Positions 25,278 to 38,100 of a stretch of 64,000 bases of DNA are shown in pieces. The stretch is from positions 55,831,562 to 55,895,561 of the forward strand of contig NC_134367.1 of NCBI RefSeq assembly GCF_035582795.1, read 5' to 3'. This stretch comes from Mycteria americana (lineage: Eukaryota > Chordata > Aves > Ciconiiformes > Ciconiidae). Position 1 is the stretch's first letter, and every line of letters begins with the position of its first letter. Made by a program: the position numbers and the translations under genes. The notes under the pieces were generated by a model. It saw nothing but the letters and a program-made list of their open reading frames with translations. It was not told the origin of the DNA and made no database searches.

Positions 25278-26110
25278 CGCGCCGCCAACCGCCGCCTCCC
25301 CCGGGAAACGAAACCGCCGCGCTCCCACCCAACGGCCGGCCCGCGCCGGCGGCTCGTCACGTCCTGCCGGCGCCCGCTGCCTACTGGGAAATGGTGTTTC
25401 CTTGCCCGGGGCGACTGCCTGCGCGCGCAGAGCCTGCTGGGAGCGGAGGGGCCCGCCCCCCGGCCAGTGCGGCGCGCGGCGGGGCGGCGTCCGCCATCTT
25501 GAATTGCGATCCGCTGCCGGCCCCGCAGTCCGCGGCGGAGCGAGGTTTTCTCGCTCGGGGGGTGGCGGGCGCCGTGCGGCTCCGCTTCGATGGGTAAGAG
25601 CGCTAAGAGCCGGTGGGAAGGGGTAGGAGGGGCTGTGCCCCCCTCCGGGGCGGGGCGGGGAGCGGAGCGGTGCCCCTTGCTGTAAGGCTCCCCGGCGGAG
25701 GCCGGTCTCCTGCCTGCTCGGGGTCGGCTGGCAGCAGCGGGGCGTTGCCGCGCACGGCAGCTCGGTCCCCGCCAGGTGGGGCGGTCGGTGCTGGGACGGG
25801 GTCTTCCCGCGCTGTTCTCCGCCGCTTCCTCCGTCAGAGGGTTGCCTTCCTCCCGCTTCCCTGCCCTGCTGCTGAGGGAGGGGACTTTTCCACCCCCTCT
25901 TCAAGGGACGTGGGTGAAGAGCTTCTCTAGTCGCTCTTTGTGGCCGGGGTAGGTGTCTTCTCGGCCGGGCAACCGTCAAGGGGACTTGCGGTCTGACCCG
26001 GCCTTGCGCCAGGGTCTTGGCCGGTGCGAAGCCTGCGGGCAGCCCCTGTAAGGCCGTGCCGCCTCCCCCGGTGCTGCCAGTCGGGGAGGGGGCGGTGGTA
26101 CGGCGAGGCG
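24700..26110. promoter_or_regulatory. CpG island with divergent ZUP1/KPNA5 promoter
   Basis: A dense CpG- and GC-rich block covers exon 1 of ZUP1, the gap and the first exon of KPNA5. The two ATG codons (25277 on minus, 25590 on plus) are 312 bases apart and face away from each other, so both promoters must lie in this gap. No TATA box is obvious. The gap holds a GC box (25476-25488) and a YY1-type site. Shared control of the two genes is inference. Confidence 0.8.
25489..25502 (+). promoter_or_regulatory. YY1-type core site
   Basis: The string CCGCCATCTTG matches the YY1 binding motif (reverse complement CAAGATGGCGG). YY1 sites often lie just downstream of TATA-less start sites. Here the site is about 90 bases before the KPNA5 ATG, which would suit its 5' UTR. 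Occupancy is not known. Confidence 0.55.
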
Positions 26111-29100
26111 CGCTATTTAGGGAGCCTTATGTAGGCAGGGAGAAAAAAACCTATTACTAGGGTACGTCTTAGTCTAGGCACAACAAGTGGGTGAGATGCA
26201 GGATGTGGTGGGTAGAGGGATTTAGTGTTAAAACGAGCATAGTTTTGCAGAGCAGAAGTGCAGACTTGGATCTAGATGGGGAAGTCGTGAAGCCTGAATA
26301 GATCAGGCACTGCTAGTCTTTTTGCCCTTATGATGTCTATACTAAAACCCTTGTGCTTAATTAAGCTATAAATTCATAAGCTTTTCTTTTTGAAGATAGT
26401 TTTGATGAGAGCTTCTTCCCCGTTGTGTTTCTGTAACTCTTTATTGAGCTGGTGACCTAAACTGGTTACTTTGAATGCACACTTCTCTTGTTTGGTTCAT
26501 TGCTTGGCCTGACAGTTTTATTGGCGCGACTAAATTAGCAAGGCGTGGATTAAGGAAGCGATGATGTTCTAGGACTAGTTAAGCCAATAGTGTTTTTGGG
26601 AAAATGATGTTCTTAAATTGTAGCTCAAAAGTTTCATGGCAGTTACTAGAAAATTGCGTTGTGGTCCAGAGATGGCAGTAGTTTACTAAGGCTCTTGTGA
26701 AGCAAATGTGTTTGGGTGAAACAGGCTGCTGAGTCCTCAGAGTGTCTTGTTGATGTCAGCCTAAGCCTGTGGGCTGTTTTCCTCTCATAGCTTGTGTTTA
26801 TTGCTCAGCAGTCCTTGGTACTGCTGGTACAAAAAATAAATAGTCCCAGCATGGAAGTTGATAGAGAATTGTGTGCAGCTCGAGATGTAGTTTAGATATT
26901 CTTCTGTCTGTTTTCATGTTGTGGAACAATTTCAAACAAGTGAGAGTTCATGTAGAGTCTTAAATCATATTTTTGACAGTTATTTCTCAGATGAAAGCTA
27001 CAGCTTTAGCTTTAAAAACTAGCACCATGCTATTACCAACCTTTTTCAGTCAGTTTGATCATTTCAGTGACAGAATCGTGTTTTATCGCTTTTATCTTTT
27101 CACAATTGATATGCCTGAAAGGACAGACAGATTCTAATCCTCTAATCCATCAAAAGAGCTGTTAATTAGAATGGGTCAATCATTTTGTTAGTTTAAAATG
27201 GAAAAGAGTATGCCTGTCTGGGTGCTACTGACCCTTAATTTGTTTTACTGCAGAGTTTTTTCTGCATACAGTTTAGAAGGAAACACAGCATGACCTTTAG
27301 ATCCTCTGTTATGTTTGCGAGATATACATTAAAAAAAAAAAAGAAACAATGCAGTAAGATATTAAATGAAGCAGTAATTACTGCAGGTTTTCTTCTTGGA
27401 TTTGTCCTTATTTTTTAATACATTTAATGTCTCCTTTATGAGAGGAGGAAGCAAATTCTTTTAGTTGCTTACAGAATCAAAATTTAGCAATGTAATGTTT
27501 TTGCTTTTTTGTTTCCTAGTTTGCTCATAAGACCCATAACTTCTTTTTGCAGTAGCTTATGCCCTTTAATGAAGTATCTGATCCCTGAGATGATCTGTAG
27601 TTTAATCTGCAGTTTAGAAATGCCTGTCTAGGCAAAGATTTTTCTCTGATTTCTGCCTTAGAGATTTGTGTTGATGAACTGGGATTGCAAGCAGCTATAG
27701 CTGCTACTGTAGGTACTCTTGTAGTACAGGAGATGGCATGTTTGCCTTGCAGGGTTTGGCCTTTTAGAGTAATTTTTCTTTTTTTGATAGACAACATGGC
27801 AAGCCCGGGTAAAGATAACTTCAGAATGAAAAGCTACAAGAATAATGCACTTAATCCCCAAGAAATGCGCAGACGAAGAGAGGAGGAAGGAATCCAGCTT
27901 CGGAAACAGAAAAGGGAAGAACAGGTAAGTATCTTGGTGATTTGTTAACTGTTAAGTACTTGTGAAGCTAAATTCAGATATGTGAAAGGACTTGAGCAGA
28001 CTCGTCCTGTGGAGCAGAATCCAGAGTGCCAGGATGAATGTCTGTTTTCTGTGCAATCTTGGGGAGCATCAGGCACTTCTCAACCGGATCATAAAACAAA
28101 AAAGTGAACAGAAGCCCTCTTAAGTCACTAGGGCACACAGAGGAGAGACCCGTGTCTTAAGTTTAATCCTTAGTCTAGGTTTAAACATGTAAGACTGGGC
28201 TGAAAGGATACTCTTACTTCCAATAAGGATTAGAAACCTTGCATTCTCTTCTAGAGTTTGGACCAAAGTTGTACTGTTAGAAGGGAGAGGATTATTTTCA
28301 TCTTTGAAGCCATACTTCAAATTGCCCAAGAGCTTGTCTACAGTAACTTAGTAAAGTGGCTACCAATTAGTGATCCCTGAGCTATTATATATAACATTTG
28401 CAGTTTTCCTTATTGAATTTTTAGTGATCAGAGTACATGGAGCATTGTATAATTTAATGGTTTGTGGTACTTCCTTTTCTCAAAATGTTTAGTAGTTTCT
28501 TGCCAGGAAAGTAAGGAATGTAGTTTTGTTTCTGCTTGGTCTAAAGTAGCTGAATTTGTCTCCCACAACCTAGAGAGTGTCCCAGGCACTGATCTACAGT
28601 CTTCTCTGAGGTGGGAATGCTTACCCTTCTCCTGGGAAAGTGGTGCTACTGCATGGAAAAAGAATTTAAATTAGTTGTGCCAGAGAGGTAAGAGTAAGAA
28701 GTAGTGTGATACTGGAGCATTTACCTGTGAATGGGTAACTGCATTGCAGTTCCTGCTGAAAGTTTTGTTTGTGTGTTTTGTAGTAAATACTCCCTAGATA
28801 AATTATGAAGATAATGCGTGTTTCCTCTCCCATGCTGACTGTTGTAATAATGAGAATACTGTTATGTTCTCCTTGATCTTAATTTGTTGGACTGGTGTTT
28901 TTCAGCTCTTCTTGAACTGGGGAGAACACGTTTATGCAGGGAGATGAGGCCGCTGTTGCTCCAAAAGAAATTATAACTGGTAGATAGACCGTGATCCTAA
29001 ACAAAAACAGTTTATACATTTCAACCAAGAGCTTCTGTGTCCTTGTTGAGTGCTAGAAAGAATTGCTGGTCTTCCAAAAGAGAAATGTTATTTCTTCTTC

Positions 29101-32100
29101 CTTTTGGGTTAAATGGAGTTAAACTTTGTTCATGTCCAGGATTCTGCAGTTGTTTTGTGTCCAGGAGTGTGTTGAACAAGGGAGAGAATGCTTTGTTTTA
29201 GGTTCCTGTTTGAAATATGAGTAGATGTAAACATGGAGTTGCTTCTGCAGTTTTGGGCATGTACAATAGCAGAAGTTTGGGTGTCTGTAGACACCTAGAG
29301 GACAAAACCTTCAGGATTTAGTAGGAGGTTTCGTTATTATGCTTACAGATGAAATCTTAGTCAATGGACTGAGATTCTAACATTTATTTTTATATCCCAA
29401 CGTGATATTCTTAGAGTTGTTAATTACAGTAGTTCTAAGTGTAGTACAGGATTAGAGATAAAAATTTAGGTTTGGTTTCTAGAAGAAAACAGGCTAATGC
29501 AAATGTTTTGCTTGTATGCCAGAAAATGAAGAGGCAGTCATTAAGCACTACAGTGCAGGTATATATTTTGAGCATAAGCAGTGCCCGCAGCCGATGTTAA
29601 AGCGGTTTTTGGCATAGAGAATGTTTAATGTTACATAATTTGAAAGTTCACCTTGAACCTACACCATTTTTTCTCCAACTATATTAAAATAATGTTTCTG
29701 TTCTAATCTTTCTGCAACTGTATATTAAATATAGGTGCTGTTTAATTGGCATGCAAAGAAAGTACATAGATCTTAGACCTTCTGTTGAAGGGAGGAACAG
29801 GGTGTGCTGAGACACAAATATTGGCTCTGTGTTGATGACTTTAGCCTATAAACTAAAAAAGGAGAAAGTAGCTTGTAGAATACTGTTTCCTGCTTAAAAA
29901 TAAATGCTAATTATGGGGGATACAAGAATCAAAGTAAAAAGTTCTTTTTCTTACATGTTGAAAAATTTATGGAACTTTGCTAATTAAAAAGAACTTCAGT
30001 TTTTAAATGTCTCTCTGAAGTGTTGCAGTGCAGTTTATCAAGATACAGATATAGTACTGTATTTCTCCTTTATGTTGTTTAAACTTTCATGTAGAATTCC
30101 ATTTGCATGGATGAGTAGGAAGGTGAGTAGTTGAAATACTTTGCCTAGTATTGGTGAAAGCATTTCTTCAAGTGTATGTCATCAGTACCCGCTCTATGGT
30201 AAGTTCAGATGTCTCAAAAGTTTCTTCTTTGTTTAGCTGTTTAAACGCCGAAATGTTTCTCTCCCGGGAAATGAAGAATCTATGGTAGAAAGTCCAATTC
30301 AGGATCCTGATGTCAGCTCTACTGTACCTATTCCAGAGGTAATAACATTTTAAACACACTCTAAAGTAATCTGTTAATGTGCATAGTACTAGACATAAAT
30401 CCTCCTTTCATTTTTAGGAAGAAGTTATTACAGTCGATATGGTGCAGATGATTTTCTCAGATGATCCTGATCAGCAACTCACAGCAACTCAGAAGTTCAG
30501 AAAATTACTATCTAAAGGTACGTAAACATTGCCTGATTTTTTTTGTTCCCCCTGTGTTGTTACTACGAATTTTTGTCATAGAGATTCAGTTAACCTTTAG
30601 TTTTGTTTTACTTTAAAATAGAGCTTGCTGAAACTTCTAGTTCTGTGTATAGAGAAACGGTGCCAACTCTGTTCCGACCTAGTGGCTAAATACAGAAAGC
30701 TTCATTATTCTAATGTTAAGTCTTTCAGACAAAGTAACAAAAGCAAGGATATTTTGATAGAAGTGTCCAGGGCAGTAACTAACTGCACACTAACATTACT
30801 TACAGTACTTGTTGCAGTGATTCAACTTCTGATTCTCGTTCTGTGTTTGAGGTGAGAAAAATTACATGGCTGCCAAAGAACAGTTGTAACTTATTTCTGT
30901 TGAGACTGTAAGACATGCAGTCTTAAATTGATGCTGGTATTTGTATAGCATGATACGTAAAGGTATGCTTGGTCATTTAAAATAGTATCTAATCGTAATT
31001 ACTCTTCCACTGACCTGAGCTACTGATTGAGGGAACAGCATTTTGTAATGAGTTAATAACATGCCAATGGATAATAGTGTGTGTTACTATTATTATACAT
31101 AGTAGGGTGTTTACTAAATTGTAGAACTTTATGGAGATGATCCTGCAGTGTTCTAAAGTGAAAAGTTTAACTCCTTCATTTGAGATTAAAATGTATGCTA
31201 AAAATTATGATAAGAACTGAGAATTGTATTAATGTTTTGTGTCATACTGAAAAAGTAATTTATTTGGTCTTTTTTTGTTAGACTTACACAAATATGTTTG
31301 TTTTTATCCCCTAGAGCCTAATCCACCTATAGATGAAGTCATACAAAAACCAGGAGTAGTACAGAGATTTGTGAAATTTCTGGAGAGAAATGAGAATTAC
31401 ACTCTGCAAGTGAGTTTGGCTGGTACTGATTGGGGGTTTGGAATGGGATTAGAAGCCCCTCCAAACATCTTTGGAAAGCGTGTGATTATTATTTATTTTT
31501 TTAATAACCAAATTTAATTATTTGTAACCACCAAAGCTGTGAATTTTAGTTGTCTAAAATGTCAGGTATTGCCACTGATTTTGACTTGACTCTTGTGAAT
31601 TTCATGGTAGTCTTTAGGGTTGTGTATTCAGCTGGTCAAATACATGGGTGTTGAAAGCAGAATGTGTTCAAGAGAGTTTCCAGACTGGTATATTAAGATC
31701 ATCAGCATTAATGTGTGAGCAGAATCTCTTTTGTTTGTGTTGAGTGTATTGTACTAGTTTCCAGTTGAAATCTTGGAAAAGAAGAAAAATATACACGAAA
31801 CTGAAAGACTTGTAGAAACCCCTTTAGAAAAATCTTAGAAAAATATATAGCTAACAGTAGGAGTAACTAGTTCTGTCTACTTGTGGTAGCCCATGGAATG
31901 GCACTTACGCCTTGTGTACATTCATACTAGAATTAACTTAGTATAGGGTAAACAGAAGGGATTTGTACTAGTTAATAGAGATTTGAAATCTTCCTTACAG
32001 TTAGTGCTGCAAGCCAAAACCTAAAAATAATTTAGATACTGAAGGCGCTTGTTAAATAGAAACTTTGTCAATCCCAATTATTTTATTGTATAGAAAGTAC

Positions 32101-35100
32101 AATAATGGTAGTAATTGCATTTCAGTGGAAAGGAGAAAAAAAAGTTGGAAAATTAACCTCTGCAACTCTCATGTCAAAGTGTTTTTTAAGCTTTACTGCT
32201 GAGTGGTTTAACGTGGTCATCTTTGTGCTCCTCAACAGTTTGAAGCAGCGTGGGCTTTGACAAACATAGCATCTGGAACTTTTCTACACACCAAAGTTGT
32301 AATTGAAACTGGAGCTGTTCCAATTTTTATTAAGTTGCTTAGTTCAGAACATGAAGATGTACAGGAGCAGGTAACTGTTTTCTTGGGGTGTTTTATAACT
32401 ACTTAAAATTCATTTATGAATGTCTTTTGGGGGTGTGTGTGGTTAGAGAGGTTTTGAGCCCCATTCAGCTGCTAGCCCATTGATCTGGCTCCAGGAAGAT
32501 AAAAATTTACCTTCAGTGTATTTTTTCCTTCATGTTTTTTTTCTTATGATTCTTTCAGGTTTCTTTGAACCTGTTTTTTATTTCATGTTATTGAGTAATT
32601 TGAAGAAGGCACCTCATTTCTGTTCCAGCATTTACAGGTGGATGGGATCTAGAATACCATAATAGAAAGAATATAGTAGAAAACACTGTGGATTTTTTCT
32701 CCCTATGTTATCTTGCAGCTTTATTTCCTATATACTTGTGCTCTTCCATCTTGTTACGTTACAGTCTTCATTAACATTTTCCTGAACTTAGGTTTTTTTG
32801 TTTGGTTTTGGGTTTTTTTTGTTTAAGAGAGGCTGTAATTTACTGGCTTTTATTTAGCATGCTTGAAAGTTTGTATATTGAAAGTTCATGATTTAACTTT
32901 TTTATTCCTCACACATTGTTTGCAACTTTGAGCCAGTTTTATTGAATCTATTACACATACTTAGCAAATGTAACTATTGAAAAGAGTGCATGTATCCTTT
33001 TCATTGAAAAGCACATAAATCAACATATTTTCATAACAGAAGACTTTCTTTCCTTGAAAGGATGACTTCAAGTGTAGGTAATTGACTTTGTGTGAATTCA
33101 CAAAAAATACAATATAGAAATCAGTAGCCTTCTGAAATTTTATATTTGGAATGATACTGCTTTTTTACTTCTATAATATTTGCTGTAAAAAAAAAATGTA
33201 TAGATCTGTAAAAGTTGATTTGCAAGCAAGTATAAATTCACTTGGATGCTTTGCTTTTTAAGGCAGTGTGGGCTCTTGGTAACATTGCTGGTGATAATGC
33301 AGAATGCAGAGACTTTGTTTTAAACTGTGGGATATTACCACCCCTCTTGGAGTAAGTATTGTAAATTAATACTGTAACTATGGTGTACAGGTATAGATAA
33401 CTGTAAACTTCAACTTAAAGTTTATTCGAAAAGAATACAAGCTTTTTGCTAAATTGAGAATGTTTCTTTTTTTATTGTATTGCTATGACTCTAATGTTTT
33501 GGATTACCTGAGCTTCATGCATATCTTTAGTCCATGACTGGAAGCTTTCCAGTGTTTGCAAAAGGAGAGAAGTGTTATTTCACAGGTGTGAAATTTCTGT
33601 ATTGTGCAGAACTCTGTGTTACCAGACTTCTGGATATATAGGTTGGGAGAGATGATTTAATTCACACTTGTGTTTGTGTGATTCCAACTGGCTGGGCAAT
33701 AGGCTGGTTTCACCACCTTTGTCCTGTAGCTCCAAGCTCCAGCCTTGCTATCTATCCATTTGCTTATTGAGACGAGCTGGCAGAGTAGCTGTTACATGAG
33801 CTGTGTTCCACGAGAAGATTTCTCTTCACTATGAATATCATTCCAGTATTTACTGTACTCTTATGATAGGATGTAAGGTAGCTTCATCACAGGGAAAAAT
33901 GTACACAACACTAATTTTGTTCAATTTATTATTGCTTAAAATAATAAAATGGTTTAAAACATTTGTAAAATAGCTTAAAATAATAGAGGAGAATGTGATT
34001 ACCCTCCTCAAGGATTTAAAGGATTAACAATTTTAGACATTTGGTATGTATCTGAAAGTGAACCTGTTTTTTCAGGTGTTGAGTCTTTCGCATTCTATTC
34101 AGCAAAAACAATAAAGTGTTAATTTTTTTTTAGATCTTTTCAGTTCTACCTTTTTGTGGAACTATTTTTATTATAATTAATTGCATTCTTTCAATGAAAA
34201 CCTCAAAATTAATTCAAGGGAGGGTTGTATCTCCTAGCCCCTTCTGAAGACCCTCAGAAAAGATTAGCTGAATGATTTTTCATATGAGCAATGGTTTACT
34301 TTATGCATGTACTTGATTTGGGAATGAGATGTCCATGCAAAAATACTCTATTCAGATTCAGTTGATTCTAAGAAAGTACTTGCAGCATGTAAACTATGAA
34401 GAGAAATAAATTGAAACTATTGCCAATAATAGGATTTCTTTTCCTGATTTGACGTAGTGTTGGTAATAATAGACATAAAAAGATGTACCTTTTCAATAAG
34501 AAATTATTATTATTGTTGTCTCTCTTTGATAGACTGTTAACAAATTCAAATCGTCTTACAACAACTAGAAATGCCGTCTGGGCTCTCTCAAATCTCTGTA
34601 GAGGAAAGAACCCTCCTCCAGACTTCAGTAAGGTATAATAAAGTATTCATTTTGAGAAATCAGAAAGCTGAAGAAGACTTATGTTTGTAATATGTTATAA
34701 TACACAGAATCTTTGAATTTGGAGATAGACTCAATTTTATCTTTTTAATGTAATCACACAGTCTTGTCCATCTGTTGTATCTACAAAAAATCATCTGCTT
34801 TGACACCTGTCAGCAATAAAATTAAATTACTTAAAAACTTGAGATTGTAGTTAGTGATATGCAAATAGTCATTCACTGGTATGAAATGATGGACAAATAA
34901 TACATTCAGCACTAAACCCCTTGGGGCTGTATTTTCTCCAGATCTGTTTTAGAGGATGTGAGTTATGATTGAAGCTTCTTCAAAATTTTTTTCTTTGTTT
35001 ATTTTTATTTTATGATTGTGAGTGCATGCTGCAGGAATAAAATTTCAAGTTTTCTGCTCTGTCAGATGCAGTTAAATCAGACTATGATGACAGAGGTGAT

Positions 35101-38100
35101 TTGCCTGTATACTTTCCCCTTCACTTCCTCCTCTCCTCCTGTATGTGGTTACAAAGACAGTAAGACTGTAGAGGCTAGTAGGAGTATTACTTATTTTTAT
35201 TTTCTCTTTATTTTTAGTATGAAATTAATTTCTGGTAAGGTTAATGACATTAAAAGATTAAAAGAACTGAACATTGGATATTCTGGTAGAAGAGGCTGAG
35301 GTTAAATGATCATTAAAGATAATCTGGAGAGAATTTACATGTCTTGAAGCTTACCTCATGAGGTAGTAATTACTGTCATTGCTACTTAATTCTTGGAGAG
35401 ATTGACAAAAAGCGGGGATTTCTGATGTCAATTAATCAACCACCTCACAATTGCTCTGCCCAAGTTATATCCTTCAGTAGTGTTTTGTTCTGGTAGTAAA
35501 AAAACAACAAGATCTCTTGCTGCTTAAACACTTGGAACTTCAGTGGAAAAGGATACCCTGTAGGCAGCTGCTAGTAAGAATAGCTCTTTTGCTTTTTGCC
35601 CTTTGTAGTAGCACCAATTGGACACATAAAGGAGGCTGAATTGCATAATTGATGTAAGATAAAGAATTAAGTTCTACAAAGAATATGAAATTCCCAAGCT
35701 GTACAGCTGAAACCTGTCAAGTTCCAGGTGGTGTTAAGATGGTCTAGTTCATTTGGCTCTGTCTGTGTGGAACTTGTAGGAGATTAAGGTCAGAGACTAC
35801 GGTTGTGGTGAGAACTGAAGTGAGCTGTTGTTTGTTTGATTTGGTTCAGTGAATGTTGAGTCCTCTGTGAATTGCTCTGAGTTTCTTTGTAGTAAAGCAA
35901 TTATAAATTGGTTATTTCAAATAACCTCCAGTACTCCTACAAAGAGCAATATTAAAAAAATGTTATTAGTTTGAAATTCTGTTCCCTGAGTGATTCAAAA
36001 AAGCATCAGTAATCTCTGATCATCTGGTTACCTGTAAAAACAGATGTTTTCTGTTTAAGCTGAACAATTATATACCTAATACAGTATCTCTAAATAAATA
36101 GGCTGTGAATCAGAATTTATCTAATTTGCCAGTTTTAATTGGATGTCTAGTTTAATCAGGAAGTGTTCCACCTAGGTCCTGATTCATTAATGAGCTTGTG
36201 TGCTTTGGCAGCAAATAGTTTTGCACTTTTATGCCTTTGCAGAATGTTGTCTGAAACTTGAAAAATAAGAAACACCTAATTTTATGTAATATTTTTCTTT
36301 AACCTAGGTTGCTCCTTGCTTAAATGTTTTATCAAGACTGTTGTTTAGCAGTGACCCGGATGTATTAGCAGATGCTTGCTGGGCCCTTTCTTACCTTTCA
36401 GATGGTCCCAATGATAAAATTCAAGCTGTTATTGATTCTGGAGTGTGTCGAAGATTGGTAGAGCTGCTTATGTAAGTCTTCACCAAATAAATGTCTTACA
36501 GTACTGTTAATATTAAATGACTTCAAATTGAGTTGTTTTTTCTCACCTCAAGTCTGAATTTATTTTGTGAGAAGTGATGAACATGAATTCAGTCTGAGAC
36601 CTTTTAAGTTGCTTGCTAGGTTGCGTGGCTCCTGGGATTTTTCCTAAGATTGATAGCGCAAAAAAGTTTTCTCCAAAGTATTCCGTTATATTCTTTAAAA
36701 TTTAATGTAGGGTTTCATTTACATGGAGGAGTAGAAAGGTGAAGACTGAAGACCAAGCTTGAATTGTAAATTAATTTCTCAGCTTATTTTTTTTAATGTC
36801 ACTGTTGTATTTTGTTTTCTTGCCTTTCTAAGAGATGTAGTTGCAATACAGACAGTTCTTGGACTCATGAAGTCCAGAGGCAGGCTTGTGCCACTTTTGA
36901 ACTGTTCCAGTATATTTGGTTTATGGTTCATTATTTTCCTAGAAAGGGAGACTAAATCCCTGTGTTCACATGGGGACTGCAGGGAAGGTCAGGGATAGTA
37001 GTACCCAGCACTGACAGCTCAGCACAGTTCCCTGTGAAAAGCTCATTTGTATAGCTGTCAGGAGAGGGTGAGGTTGCTTTCTCTTCTGTAGAAGCTTTAG
37101 GACAACTGAGTAGATTTCCTTCCCCCACACCTCAGACAGTTGAATATGGGAATATGGCCTTCATGTATTGGCTTCTAGGGTTATTGACTTATAAAGGGGG
37201 GCTGCTAAGTTTTAGTATACAGCTAAAAACACCCCTTTTGTTTCTGTGGCTATTGAATGATGCAGGCTCCAGTATTGTATTCGATAATATTTGAGTTGGG
37301 TGAAATGAATCTGCTGGACAGATAGATTGCTCTAAGTTGTGTTGTTCCATAGAGGTACCCTTTCCTTGAATCAGCAATTCAGTTGTGGGCTTGCAGTTGT
37401 CACATTTGGCTAAATAGTGGGAAAATGTAAGAAGTAATGCAGTGGTTTTTATAACTAAAAATTTAGCACCTGAAGTAAACCATTGTTCACTGAAAATGCA
37501 AAATTAACACTTGGTAATATCAAGCAATTTAATATTTGTCTCCAGGCATAATGATTACAAGGTGGTATCCCCTGCATTAAGAGCAGTTGGAAATATTGTT
37601 ACTGGGGATGATATCCAAACACAGGTAAGACTAGTTGATTTAAGAAAAATGAATTGGCAGGACAGAATTATGTAAAAATTGTGACAAAATACATGTCCAG
37701 TACAGGTATCTGCATACGTCAGTGAAAGAGACTCTGTACAAATCTATATTGTTAATTTGACAGTTTAGGCTGCTATTTTAAACATTAAATTACTGTAAGA
37801 ATGAACATTTTCTTACAGCACTGTATGTAGTGGGTTGCTTCATTCCTGTACAGTACTTTGACTGTTGCTTCCCATTCACGATGAAAGTAACTTCTTCCCC
37901 TGCCCCCCAGTGGGGGTTCAATTATTTATTATCATTCCCTTTTTTTAAGTCTTCAAATGCAGTCAAAGTTTTCACTTGTAAGCAACAGTCATACTTGATT
38001 TGTCCATGAATTTGTATGTGATAGTCTTACTGACGCAATTTGTTCTGAAGATTTATTTTTTAACTTTAGGCAATGGAATTGAGATTGCAGCAATGCAGGA

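Noticed and set aside
24633-25979. 448-codon minus-strand open frame across the divergent promoter
   Set aside because: Only the part from the ATG at 25277 to the donor at 24974 is ZUP1. The rest is open because GC-rich DNA has few stops; it covers the promoter, KPNA5 exon 1 and ZUP1 intron.
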